This document shows, in pieces, positions 52,028 through 60,900 of a stretch of DNA of 64,000 bases. Location of the stretch: assembly GCA_949289845.1 (NCBI GenBank), contig CASEPN010000001.1, positions 306,887-370,886 on the forward strand, read 5' to 3'. Below the pieces are notes generated by a model. That model saw only the letters and a list, made by a program, of their open reading frames with translations, searched no databases and had not been told where the DNA came from. The DNA comes from an uncultured Bacillota bacterium (GTDB lineage: Bacteria; Bacillota_I; Bacilli_A; RFN20; CAG-826). The position numbers and the translations under genes were made by a program. The first letter of the stretch is position 1. Every line of letters begins with the position of its first letter.

Positions 52028-53301
52028 GGAAGGCCTACGCCCGCTCCCTCGGCTGCAAGGTGAACGCCTACGAGGCAAGGGCGCTCCTCCGCGAGGCCTT
52101 CGCGCATGGCTTCATCGAGACGGACCGGCCCGAGGAGGCGGACCTCATCATCCTCAACACCTGCGCGGTGACCTCCCTATCCGCGAGAAAGTCGCGTCAG
52201 GCGCTCCGCCATCTGAGGCGCCTTTCCCCGAAGGCGAGGATCCTTCTCATGGGGTGCGCCTCCGAGGAGGACCCTTCTTCTTTTCCAGACGCCGACCTCG
52301 TCCTCGGCACCTCGGGAAGGAAGGATGCCCTCGAGGCGCTCCTTTCCCTCAAGGAAGGGGGGAAGTCCTCCCTTCCCATCGTCCCCTACCGCGAGAAGGA
52401 GTACGAGGAGATCGGAGACGGAGTCCCAGGAGGCGGGGCCAGGGCGAACCTCAAGATCGAGGACGGGTGCCAGAACTTCTGCTCCTACTGCCTCATCGCC
52501 TCCCTCAGGGGGCGTCCCCGCTCCCGGAAGCCCCGGAACGTTTTGGACGAGGCGAGGCGCCTTCTTTCCTCCGGGACGAAGGAGTTCGTCCTCACGGGCA
52601 CCCACATCGGCTTCTACGGCCACGACCTCGGGGAAGGGGAGGACCTTCCTTCCCTCATCAGGTCGCTTCTTGAGATCCTTCCCGAGGAGGGGAGGATCCG
52701 CCTCGGCTCCCTTGAGGAAAGCGAGGTCGGGGAGGAGATGCTCCGCCTCTTTCACGAGGAGAGGAGGCTCTGCCCCCACCTCCACCTTCCCCTCCAAAGC
52801 GGATCCCCCTCCGTGCTCAAGAGGATGGGGAGGAAGTACGGGAGGGAGGAGTACCTCCGTTCCGTTCGCCTCCTTCGCGAGGCCCGCCCGGACATCGCCC
52901 TCACCACCGACCTCATCGTCGGCTTCCCGGAGGAGTCGGAGGAGGAGCACCTTGAGAGCATGGACTTCCTTCGTGAGGTCGGCTTCGCCCGCGTCCACGT
53001 CTTCCCCTACAGCAGGCGCCCGGGGACGAAGGCCGCCCTCCTTAAGGATCTCCCCCCTTCCTTGAAGAAAAGAAGGACGAGGGAGGCCCTCCTCCTTGCC
53101 GAGGAGCTGGAGGAGAGGCACCTCCAGGCGATGGAGGGGAAGGAGGGGACCCTCCTCGTCGAGAAGGTGGAGGGAGGGAAGGCCTATGGCCATACGGAGG
53201 GGTATCTTGCTCTCGCCCTTCCCGAAGAAGGGCTCCGCCCGGGGGACCTGAAGAGGGTGATTCTCCGTCGGGAATGGATGGTCCGTTCGGACGATGAATA
53301 G
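52024..53301 (+). CDS. mtaB: tRNA t6A37 methylthiotransferase MtaB
   Basis: 425 residues. The N-terminal UPF0004 domain has its three cysteines (GCKVNAYE, NTCAVTS, MGCASE). The radical SAM core carries CQNFCSYC (about 157-164). A C-terminal TRAM-like domain (about 365-420) follows. It adds a methylthio group to t6A37 of ANN-decoding tRNAs. GCKVNAYE distinguishes MtaB from MiaB. It is the last gene of the operon. Confidence 0.95.
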   Translation: MRKAYARSLGCKVNAYEARALLREAFAHGFIETDRPEEADLIILNTCAVTSLSARKSRQALRHLRRLSPKARILLMGCASEEDPSSFPDADLVLGTSGRKDALEALLSLKEGGKSSLPIVPYREKEYEEIGDGVPGGGARANLKIEDGCQNFCSYCLIASLRGRPRSRKPRNVLDEARRLLSSGTKEFVLTGTHIGFYGHDLGEGEDLPSLIRSLLEILPEEGRIRLGSLEESEVGEEMLRLFHEERRLCPHLHLPLQSGSPSVLKRMGRKYGREEYLRSVRLLREARPDIALTTDLIVGFPEESEEEHLESMDFLREVGFARVHVFPYSRRPGTKAALLKDLPPSLKKRRTREALLLAEELEERHLQAMEGKEGTLLVEKVEGGKAYGHTEGYLALALPEEGLRPGDLKRVILRREWMVRSDDE

Positions 53302-53350
53302 GAAGCATCGTGCATTTCCTATCCATAACTTGACATTGTCTAAGTAATCG

Positions 53351-53378
53351 TTGAACCTTGCCCCTCGCTTCCTATAAT
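53351..53378 (+). promoter_or_regulatory. rpmF promoter
   Basis: TTGAAC (53351-53356), a 16-bp spacer and TATAAT (53373-53378). A short dyad (GACA-T-TGTC, around 53333-53341) lies just upstream. Confidence 0.65.
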
Positions 53379-53407
53379 CGCCCCAGCAAGAAGGAAAGGA
53401 GCATAGG

Positions 53408-53596
53408 ATGGCAGTACCTCAGAGAAGGACCAGCAAGACCGCGAAGAGGCTCCGCCGCGGGCACTTCAAGCTCGCGCCGGTATCCCTCGTCGCCTGCCCC
53501 CGCTGCGGGGCGCTCGTCCGCCCGCACCACGTCTGCGGCGCGTGCGGCTACTACAAGGGGAAGGATATCCTCCGCCTCAAGAAGGACGAGGACTAA
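53408..53596 (+). CDS. rpmF: 50S ribosomal protein L32
   Basis: 62 residues with the bL32 start [14 protein letters not shown] and a complete zinc ribbon (CPRCG...CGACG). AAAGGAG lies upstream. The usual yceD neighbour is absent. It has its own promoter and terminator. Confidence 0.97.
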   Translation: MAVPQRRTSKTAKRLRRGHFKLAPVSLVACPRCGALVRPHHVCGACGYYKGKDILRLKKDED

Positions 53597-53606
53597 GGCC
53601 CAGGGG

Positions 53607-53631
53607 GGGGACGGGGATCCGTCCCCTTTTT
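53607..53631 (+). terminator. rpmF terminator
   Basis: Perfect 8-bp stem GGGGACGG / CCGTCCCC with a GGAT loop followed by TTTTT. Confidence 0.92.
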
Positions 53632-53659
53632 CCATAGGGGCGGACCCCTTGCCATCGTG

Positions 53660-53665
53660 TATCAT
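53660..53665 (+). promoter_or_regulatory. Putative -10 box for deoC
   Basis: TATCAT is 26 nt before the deoC ATG, with TTGGAGGA as ribosome site in the leader. No clear -35. Confidence 0.4.
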
Positions 53666-53691
53666 TAGAAAAGCATCCTTGGAGGAACCCC

Positions 53692-54366
53692 ATGAGATTC
53701 AGCAAGTACTTCGACCACACCGACCTCAGGCCCGACGCGCGGCTCGAGGACATCACGAGGCTTTGCCTCGAGGCGATGCGCTACCGCTTCATGAGCGTCT
53801 GCGTGAACCCCTTCTACGTGCCCGTGGCCGCCCGCCTCCTCAAGGGAAGCGACGTGAAGGTGTGCACCGTGGTCGGCTTCCCCCTGGGGCAGACGACCCC
53901 CAAGGAGAAGGCGAGGGAGGCCGTGGAGGCCGCCCTTGCTGGCGCGGACGAAATCGACATGGTCATGAACGCGGGGATGGCGTGCTCCGGGGAGTGGAAG
54001 TTCGTCGAGGCCGAGATCCGCGGGGTCCGCGAAGCCCTCGATTCCGTCCCCGGGGAAAGAAGGCTCCTCAAGGTCATCCTCGAGACCTGCCTCCTCGATA
54101 GGAAGGAGATCATCCAGGCCTCCCTTGCCGCGAAGCGCGGCGGGGCCGACTACGTGAAGACCTCGACCGGCTTCGGGAAGTGGGGGGCGAAGGCCAAGGA
54201 CGTCGCCCTCATGCGGAACGCCGTGGGGGAAAGCATGGGCGTCAAGGCCAGCGGAGGAATCCGCACCCTCGAGGACTGCTACAGGATGATCGACGCCGGG
54301 GCGAGCCGCATCGGCTCGAGCCGCTCTGTCGAGATCATGGAAGAGCTCCTCGCCTCCAGGCGATGA
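53692..54366 (+). CDS. deoC: Deoxyribose-phosphate aldolase
   Basis: 224-residue class I aldolase that splits 2-deoxyribose-5-phosphate to acetaldehyde and glyceraldehyde-3-phosphate. The Schiff-base Lys lies in the VKTSTGF motif and the second active-site Lys in KASGGIR. The Asp motif ADEIDMVMN is intact. It links DNA-derived nucleosides (via Pdp) to central metabolism. It overlaps the glycosyltransferase gene by 4 nt, an unexpected operon partner. Confidence 0.96.
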   Translation: MRFSKYFDHTDLRPDARLEDITRLCLEAMRYRFMSVCVNPFYVPVAARLLKGSDVKVCTVVGFPLGQTTPKEKAREAVEAALAGADEIDMVMNAGMACSGEWKFVEAEIRGVREALDSVPGERRLLKVILETCLLDRKEIIQASLAAKRGGADYVKTSTGFGKWGAKAKDVALMRNAVGESMGVKASGGIRTLEDCYRMIDAGASRIGSSRSVEIMEELLASRR

Positions 54367-55376
54367 AGGTCCTCGTCTACTTCGAGGGGCAGGAGAAGAT
54401 CGCCCGCTCGGGGATCGGGCGCGCGATGGAGCACCAGCTCCGGGCGCTCGAGTCCGCGGGAGTGGATACCGTTACGGACCCCGAAGGCTGGGACTTCGAC
54501 CTCGCCCACATCAACACCTACTGGCCGAAGAGCCAGCATGTCCTCCGGGGAGCGAAGGCGCGGGGAATCCCCGTCATCGTCCACGGGCACTCGACCTACG
54601 AGGACTTCCGCGAGAGCTTCCGCCTATGGAAGCTCGCCTATCCTTTCTACAAGGGCTTCCTCCGCTCGATGTACCGCCGGGCGGACATGGTGATCGCGCC
54701 GACGGAATACGCCGCCGACCTCATCCGCGGGCATGGCTTCTGCAATAACGTCTTCGCCGTCTCCAACGGCATCTCCCTTTCCGACTACGCCCCCTCCCCG
54801 GAGGCGCGGAAGGAGTTCCGTCGCCTCTTTGGGCTGGGGGAGAAGGATCCCTACGTTATGGGGGTCGGCTTCCCCTTCGTGAGGAAGGGGATCCTCGAGT
54901 TCATCGAGACCGCGCGCCTCATGCCGGACGTCAGGTTCCTCTGGTTCGGGTCGCTTGAGAGGATATTGACCCAGGCTAAGGTGCTCCGCGCGATAAAAAA
55001 CGCGCCAGATAACTGCCTCTTTCCGGGATATCTCAAGGGTGAGATCCTCCGTGGGGGCTACCAGGGGGCGACCGGCCTCCTCTTCCCGACCCACGAGGAG
55101 ACGGAAGGGATCGTCGCCCTCGAGGCCTTGGCCTCCTCCACGCCCCTGATCGTGCGGAACATCCCCGTCTTTCGGGGCTGGCTCAAGGGAGGGGAAAGCT
55201 GCCTCCAGGGCGAAACCCCCGCGGAGTTCGCCTCGATCATCCGGAATCTCATCGAGAAGGGCCCTCCGGAGGGGCTTCTTGAAAACGGGCGCCGGATCGC
55301 CGAGGAACGGGACCTCCCCCTCATCGGGATGAGGCTCCGGGAGTGCTACCTGAGACTCCTCGGGTCCTCCATATAG
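54363..55376 (+). CDS. GT4 glycosyltransferase, CpoA-like (glycolipid synthesis)
   Basis: 337 residues. The N-terminus (YFEGQEKIARSGIGRAMEHQ) and DLAHINTYWPKS are the pattern of Gram-positive GT4 enzymes that extend glucosyl-diacylglycerol, such as streptococcal CpoA. The retaining GT4 donor site ETEGIVALEALAS (about 241-253) is present. There is no membrane helix; such enzymes bind the membrane peripherally. The acceptor and sugar are inferred. The end overlaps the convergent GT2 gene by 31 nt. Confidence 0.82.
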   Translation: MKVLVYFEGQEKIARSGIGRAMEHQLRALESAGVDTVTDPEGWDFDLAHINTYWPKSQHVLRGAKARGIPVIVHGHSTYEDFRESFRLWKLAYPFYKGFLRSMYRRADMVIAPTEYAADLIRGHGFCNNVFAVSNGISLSDYAPSPEARKEFRRLFGLGEKDPYVMGVGFPFVRKGILEFIETARLMPDVRFLWFGSLERILTQAKVLRAIKNAPDNCLFPGYLKGEILRGGYQGATGLLFPTHEETEGIVALEALASSTPLIVRNIPVFRGWLKGGESCLQGETPAEFASIIRNLIEKGPPEGLLENGRRIAEERDLPLIGMRLRECYLRLLGSSI

Positions 55377-56308
55377 CGGCTTTCCAGGAAAAGGGCTTCC
55401 CCGAGGTCGCGGCCGAGGAGAGGCTCTTTTTCCATGAGGATCCCGAAGAGGTCTTCCGCGCGGCGGAGCTCCTCTTCCGAGGCGCCTGCGCGCCTGTCCC
55501 TCCTGAGGTCGTAGGAAAGGGAGAGGGCATGCCTCCAGCGGTAGCGGAGGAAGAGGGAGACGAGGTCCTCCCTCCCCATCTTCTCGAGGGAAAGGCGGAG
55601 CGCCATGAGGGCGCGGACGTGCCAGAGGGAGCGGTCCTTCCTCGGGGTCTCCGTTGAGGATCCAGGGCGGAGGCGGTAGCGCACGAGCGGCCTCGGGACG
55701 AGCGCCAGCGAGCCGAGCCTCGCGAGGTAGGTTCCTGTCGAGGCGACGTCCTCGAAGAGGTCCCCGACCGTCCCGAAATGGTAGACGGGCGTCGAGAGGA
55801 GGAGCTCCCGCGGGAGAAGTTTCCCCCAGAGGAAGGAACGGACCGAGAAGTCGCGGAAGAGTGCGCCCATGATTCTCTCGCCCCTGAGAGTCCCATGGGG
55901 GAGAAGGAGGCTCGGCCTGACCTTTCCTTCGACGTAGCGGGAGTAGCCGCAGGCGCTTGCCTCGGCCCTTCCCTCGAGGACAGGCGCGAGAAGCCTTCTC
56001 CCAGCATCCTTCTCCAGCGCGTCGTCCCCGTCGAGGAAGAGGACGTATTTCCCTTTCGCTTCCTGGAGGGCGAGGATCCTCGCCCGTGCTTGCGCGGTCC
56101 TCGCGGGGAAGGCGATGACCTTGAGCTCGGGATGCTCCTCCTGGACCCTTCCGACCTCTTCCTCCGTCCCGTCCCCAGAGGGGGACATCCCGAGGATGAC
56201 CTCGAAGGGGAGGGAAAGGTCCTGGAGGAGGGCGCTCAGGAGCGCCTCCCTGATGTCCCTCCCGTTCCGGTAGGTCAGGACGAGGATCGAAAGGACGGGC
56301 TCTTCCAT
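55346..56308 (-). CDS. GT2-family glycosyltransferase
   Basis: 320 residues. A GT-A fold with SILVLTYRNG at the start, then the metal-binding FLDGDDALEKDAG (DxD equivalent) and a C-terminal helical region. There is no membrane helix. It probably adds sugar to a cell-surface glycan or teichoic-type polymer. The donor is unknown. The predicted start is set by a -10 box 6 nt upstream. It overlaps the convergent GT4 gene at its 3' end, so the two transcripts are antisense there. Confidence 0.85.
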   Translation of the reverse strand: MEEPVLSILVLTYRNGRDIREALLSALLQDLSLPFEVILGMSPSGDGTEEEVGRVQEEHPELKVIAFPARTAQARARILALQEAKGKYVLFLDGDDALEKDAGRRLLAPVLEGRAEASACGYSRYVEGKVRPSLLLPHGTLRGERIMGALFRDFSVRSFLWGKLLPRELLLSTPVYHFGTVGDLFEDVASTGTYLARLGSLALVPRPLVRYRLRPGSSTETPRKDRSLWHVRALMALRLSLEKMGREDLVSLFLRYRWRHALSLSYDLRRDRRAGASEEELRRAEDLFGILMEKEPLLGRDLGEALFLESRYMEDPRSLR

Positions 56309-56314
56309 GGCCCA

Positions 56315-56320
56315 ATCCTA
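56315..56320 (-). promoter_or_regulatory. Possible -10 box before the GT2 gene (leaderless type)
   Basis: TAGGAT on the minus strand, then 6 nt, then ATG at 56308. The match is weaker but the spacing is the same as the other cases. Confidence 0.4.
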
Positions 56321-56413
56321 CCAAGGAAGAGACTGGGGATAAACCGGACGTCTTTTCGCAGGGATCGGATACAGGGAGCGCCTCCGGTATGGTCTTCATA
56401 AGGAAAAGAACAA

Positions 56414-56986
56414 ATGGGAAGGACGAGGAAGGAAGATGGAGCGAGGCTCGCTTCCTTTTTGGACGCGTTCCTCCTTTCGCTCGCCCTTTCCTCCTGCGGA
56501 GAGGGCGGGACGCCTCTTTCGCGGCTTCTTAGAAAGGCGCATCAGGAGAACGAGGAAGCCCTTGCGAAAGGCGACCCCTATCTCTGATCCCACGCGGTCG
56601 CCGGGGAGGAGGGGGACGGGACCCTCGTCTTCTTCGCGAACTACGGGAATCCGCCCAAGGACCTCGGCGACCTCGGGGAAGTGAGGGCGAGCCTTTATCC
56701 GAACATCTATTTCTCGAACCTTTATTTCGAGAGCGAGACGGGGCAGAGGCAGGGCTCCTACTTCCTGGACGTCCGGGGAGAGGCCCGCTGGGAAGGGGAA
56801 TCCTTTTTCGCGGACCCCGAGGGAAGGAACATCCCCCCGGAGGAAATCGCGGAAGGGGACGTCTTCCTCATCCGGAGGAGCGAGCCCTTCGACTATCTCC
56901 TGCCCGCCCACCTATCCATCACGGAGGCCATCCTCATCGGTTCCCTCGGCGAGCTACCCTTCGAACGCGTCCCCGCCGCGCATTAG
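56414..56986 (+). pseudogene. Small lipoprotein gene with in-frame TGA
   Basis: From ATG 56414 the frame encodes a 57-residue start with a hydrophobic segment and lipobox ALSSC, then TGA at 56585-56587. The same frame continues for 132 codons with clear protein character (TLVFFANYGNPPKDLG, YPNIYFSNLYFESETG) to TAG at 56984. Read through, the product would be about 190 residues; TGG to TGA is the simplest mutation. AAGGA is upstream. The mature domain is not recognised. Elsewhere in the window TGA clearly functions as stop, so this is a broken gene or a sequence error, not a recoded codon. Confidence 0.55.
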
Positions 56987-57035
56987 AAATCCCGGTTTCT
57001 CTCCTTTCGCCCTTCCTTTTTCCCTCACCTTCCTC

Positions 57036-57041
57036 TATTAT
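57036..57041 (+). promoter_or_regulatory. -10 box for rpsU
   Basis: TATTAT is 33 nt before the rpsU ATG. The leader ends with the strong site GGAAGGAGGTGAG. Confidence 0.5.
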
Positions 57042-57074
57042 TCCCGCCGTTTCCGGGAAGGAGGTGAGTCCTCG

Positions 57075-57251
57075 ATGGCTGTGAAAGTCGTGATCCGTCC
57101 GGACGAGACGGTCGACGAAGGGATGCGCCGCTTCAAGCGCGCCGTCAACAAGTCGGGCATCGTCATGGAGAAGAGGAAGCGCGAGTACTACCTCAAGACC
57201 GCCCTCCGCCGCAAGCAGAAGAGCGAGATGGCGCGCCGCAAGAAGTGGTAG
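57075..57251 (+). CDS. rpsU: 30S ribosomal protein S21
   Basis: 58 residues. The start AVKVVIRPDETVDE and the Arg/Lys-rich C-terminus (ALRRKQKSEMARRKKW) are typical of bS21. The ribosome site AAGGAGGTGAG is near-perfect. In Bacilli rpsU follows mtaB; here rpmF, deoC and three surface-related genes intervene. Confidence 0.95.
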   Translation: MAVKVVIRPDETVDEGMRRFKRAVNKSGIVMEKRKREYYLKTALRRKQKSEMARRKKW

Positions 57252-57256
57252 CCCCC

Positions 57257-57280
57257 GGGGACCGGAAGGTCCTCTTTTTC
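57257..57280 (+). terminator. rpsU terminator
   Basis: GGGACC (57258-57263) / GGTCCT (57268-57273) with a GGAA loop, extended by a G-T pair, is followed by TTTTT. Confidence 0.82.
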
Positions 57281-57334
57281 ATAGCGACCATGGGGACGCC
57301 CTCCGTTCCTGCCCCTACCTTTCCGAACCTATGT

Positions 57335-57340
57335 TACAAT
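57335..57340 (+). promoter_or_regulatory. -10 box (extended) for the Hint/C39 cluster
   Basis: TACAAT preceded by TGT (extended -10). The first in-frame ATG (57339) lies inside the box, so translation must begin later (57372). The rest of 57281-57334 shows nothing further. Confidence 0.5.
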
Positions 57341-57371
57341 GCGCCACAGGCAGGGGACTGCCGTTTTGAAG

Positions 57372-57965
57372 ATGGGCAAGAGGCGCTTCGGAAATAGGAT
57401 TCGGGGGGGGTTCTTCCTAGGGCTCCTCGCCCTTAGTTCCCTATCCCTTGGCTTTGCCGCTTGGGTCGTCCCGATCCAGGGGGTCGCCCAGGACGTCGGG
57501 CTCGAGGCCTCCTTCGGGGCGACGAGCACCCTCAGCTTCCTGAGGTTCGGTACGCCCGAGGTCCCCTACGTATACCAGGACTCCTCTTCCTCCTGCTTCG
57601 TCATCAAGGAGGATTCCTTCGAAGAATCCTCCCTGATCCGCGTCCCTTTCGTCATCGACCACCGCCTGGCGCACGCCGGGGGATACGTGGACGAGGAGAA
57701 CGCGGTGAGGCTCCGCTTTTCCTTGGAGGGGCCTACCTCCTTGGAAGGGATTGATAATCCTCCCGTGGCGCGCTCCAACGTCTCGACGTACCTCTTTTCC
57801 GCGTCTTCCTTTGGCGAGAACGCTCTTGTTTCCGAAGGATCAGTCAGCCTTCTGAGCGACCAGGCGGCAGGGGAAAGCAGTTACGCTCTGGAATACACCG
57901 TCCATGACGAGGCTGCGCGGATCCTCCTTGAAGGAGGGATTTCCCTCGAGGCATACGCCCTATGA
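57372..57965 (+). CDS. Small exported protein at the head of the Hint cluster
   Basis: 197 residues from ATG 57372 (a TTG at 57366 is possible). A basic start (GKRRFGNRIRGG) and one hydrophobic helix (about 12-32) form a signal or anchor that ends near AAWVVPIQG. The rest is predicted beta-rich and acidic (SSCFVIKEDSFEESS, ARILLEGGISLEAYAL), somewhat like small surface or fibre subunits of Gram-positives. No named family. The stop overlaps the start of the Hint protein (ATGA), so the two are made together. A companion or assembly subunit of the large surface protein is inferred. Confidence 0.65.
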   Translation: MGKRRFGNRIRGGFFLGLLALSSLSLGFAAWVVPIQGVAQDVGLEASFGATSTLSFLRFGTPEVPYVYQDSSSSCFVIKEDSFEESSLIRVPFVIDHRLAHAGGYVDEENAVRLRFSLEGPTSLEGIDNPPVARSNVSTYLFSASSFGENALVSEGSVSLLSDQAAGESSYALEYTVHDEAARILLEGGISLEAYAL

Positions 57966-60900
57966 GGAAGCGTTCGAAGATTCCCTTCCTGGTCATGAGC
58001 GGGGCGGCGCTCCTTGCCCTTAGCTTCACGGCGTACTCCACCTACCTCCTCGTGAACGGAGAGGCATCCTCTTCCTTTCCTGTTCCCAAGAAGAAGGAAA
58101 GGGTCTGCTACATCACGAGCGACGGCGGCGCGACGAAGACCTACTACACGGACATCGGCAAGGCCATCTCCGTCTCCAGGAGCGGCGAGACGATCGTCGT
58201 TCTTCCTCATGTCGACAAGGACGGGACCTACGACATGGTCATCGACGGGCAATATGCCTCGAACGGGAAGCTCACGATCCCAGAGGGAGTAACCTTGTCC
58301 CTTCCCTACCAGGTTTCCTCCGACGGGCTGGACACCCCGGTGGCGAATTCGAAAGTGGCGGCAAAGAAGACTTCCACCCACGCCTTCCGCGACACCACCG
58401 GGAAACTCATGAAAAGCCTCGTCGAGATTGCCGAGGGCATCACCTTGGAGAACCGCGGCACGATTGAGATCGGAGGACTTCTTGGCGCCGGTGGCGGAGG
58501 CGAGACCAGCGGAGCGACATACGCGGACTATGCGGCGATTTCCCTCGGGAAGGGGGCAAGCCTCGTGTCCTATGGCCTTATCAACGCCTACGGGCTCATC
58601 ACCGAGAAGACGGAGGGGACCGCGGCGGTCGTCCTCGAGCCAACTGCCGATCTCTGGCTCCCCATGTGCTGGAACGACTTCGGGGGAGGCTCTGCCCTTA
58701 CCGGAATCTACAAGGGCATCGAGAGCCACGACACCCAGTGCCTTCCCTTGGACGACTTCTATTTCGAGAACGTCGAGCCGCTTATCCGAATAAAGGGAGG
58801 GGCCGAGGTCAGCTCCTGGGTCAACATCTACATCACGTTGCTCCAGAAATTCGACGCTTCCCCCTTCGCGGAGTATGACATGAAGATCATCGGGGCCCAG
58901 GGGGACAGCTCCGCGATCGTCTCGATCCCGGAGGGCAGCTACCTTGAGTCCGACTATTCCTACGAGAAGAGGACCTACCAGCAGGCCGCCGTGGACGGGG
59001 TCACGCCCCTTCCGGTGGAAGGAAGCGTCCCCGATCCCAGGCATGAGCTAGATTTCTATGGGGACGCCACGTTCAACGCCCTCGCGATCAACGTCGAGCA
59101 GGCGGCCCACGACGCCGGAGCGGGCGATCTTTATAACATCGGCGCGCCAATCGTCGGCATTCCGGAAGTCGTGTCCACCGACGAGGGATATTTCCCCATC
59201 TCGCATGTCTTCCACATTTCGCTGAACCCGCTCCCTGGGAGTGCCTCCGCTCGTTTCGACGGGAGCGACACAAGGTACAAGCTCATGTCGGGATCCTCCC
59301 TGGAGATTGCCGAGGGCGCTACGCTCGAGGCGCTGTCTCTCGTCGCCTACGACGGCACCGACTACCTGACCGAGAGGAATGGTTCCGTCCTTGGCACGAA
59401 TGGCGCGGTCATGGCGAAGAGCGGAGACTGGAAGAACTGGGTGAAGGTCCCGGCGGTGGCTATCGTGAACGGCGCTCTCAGCGCAGGCACTGTCGCAGGA
59501 TCCTTCGAGACCACGACAACCGGGGCTAGGCTATCCGCCCTTTCCTCCACGAACGTGACGATGCAGGAGCCGCTTTCCGTGGATTCCAACGAAGTCACGA
59601 TTCCAGTAGTTGGCATAACCATCCCTAGGCCTGAACTGGCGTCTTCCAAGCCAATGCCGCTGAATCTGAAGCTAAGGGAATCGAGCATGTCCTTTACCGA
59701 CCGTGGAGCTGGAGGCTACGACTCCTTCTATCTTCCGGGATATGAGCATGGCTTCTGGCCGGATCCCCTGGTCGTTTCTTGTTCGGGCGGCAACAAGACC
59801 GCCCCTGGCTCTTCGGGAACCTTCTCCTTGAGCGCGACTTCCGGTTTCGACGGCATGGTTCCCGTGGGAGCGAGCCTTCGCTACGAATGGGATGCTCCCG
59901 AGGGCTGCTCCGTTGTCTCTTCCGGCGCAAGGGGGGAGACAGCATCCCTCACCATTCCGGCGAACTTCTTTTCCGGATCGGACCTTTCCTACACGATCTC
60001 TTGCCGGGCGGTTCTTTCTTCCGAGGAAGGGGCGATCAGCCTTTCCGGCACCTATGATCTCCTCTCGGCGCCTGTCGAGGTCAAGGTTGCCTATGACCCT
60101 GCGAATACCGATCCTAGAGAGTCCGAACCTTCTTGGAGTCTAGGGACCAATTGGAACTATGACGTCTCGGATTGGAATTCCTTCGCGTCGTCCTCCGGTG
60201 TTTCCGGAGAACTCGAGGATTATGCCAGCTATGCATGGAAGCATAAGGACAATAGTGGGGTGAGTACTAATTGGAATGTAGCCTTCAGCGACGCAAGCTC
60301 GCCGACGCCAACCCTTTCGATGAAGAGGGGAACTGCGAATATATCCACTGACGTCAGCGCCTCTATCACCATCAATATCCCGAGTAAGCCATCCTTCTCC
60401 CTCGCCACCGATACGGTCACGTTCCGCGCCAGCGGGTGCCTTGGCGGAGACACGGTCATCTACATGGCCGACGGGGAACGGAAACGGCTCCGGGACATCC
60501 GCAAGGGCGATAAGGCGCTGTCCTTCGACCATGAGAGGGGTAGGCTGGTCGAACGCACCGTCATCCTCCTCATCCGGCGGCACGCACAGGTCGACCGCCT
60601 TGTCATGGAGTTCGAGGACGGGACGCGGATCGTCGCCTTGCAGTCGCATGCCCTATTCGACCTGGACAAGTCCAAATACGCCTATATCAGCTCCGAAAAC
60701 GGAACGGCCCTCGTCGGCCATCGTTTCGCTGCCCTCAGGAATGGTTCCCTTGTTCCCTTGAGGATGGTTTCCTTCCGAGCGGAGAGATCGGCGGAAGACC
60801 TCTACGACATCGTCACGGAGGAGACGCTGAACTATTTCGCCGAGGGGGTGCTCTCGATCACGAGCGACCTTGCCATCACCCAGAATGCGTTCCGCTTCCG

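Noticed and set aside
53333-53341. Short GACA-T-TGTC dyad before rpmF as a specific operator
   Set aside because: It is only a 4-bp arm and could occur by chance. Noted within the promoter entry only.
56585-56587. TGA read as tryptophan (Mollicutes-type code)
   Set aside because: Many genes here end with TGA overlapping the next start codon (alaS/ruvX, cdd/era, rsmE/51227), and Trp is encoded by TGG throughout.
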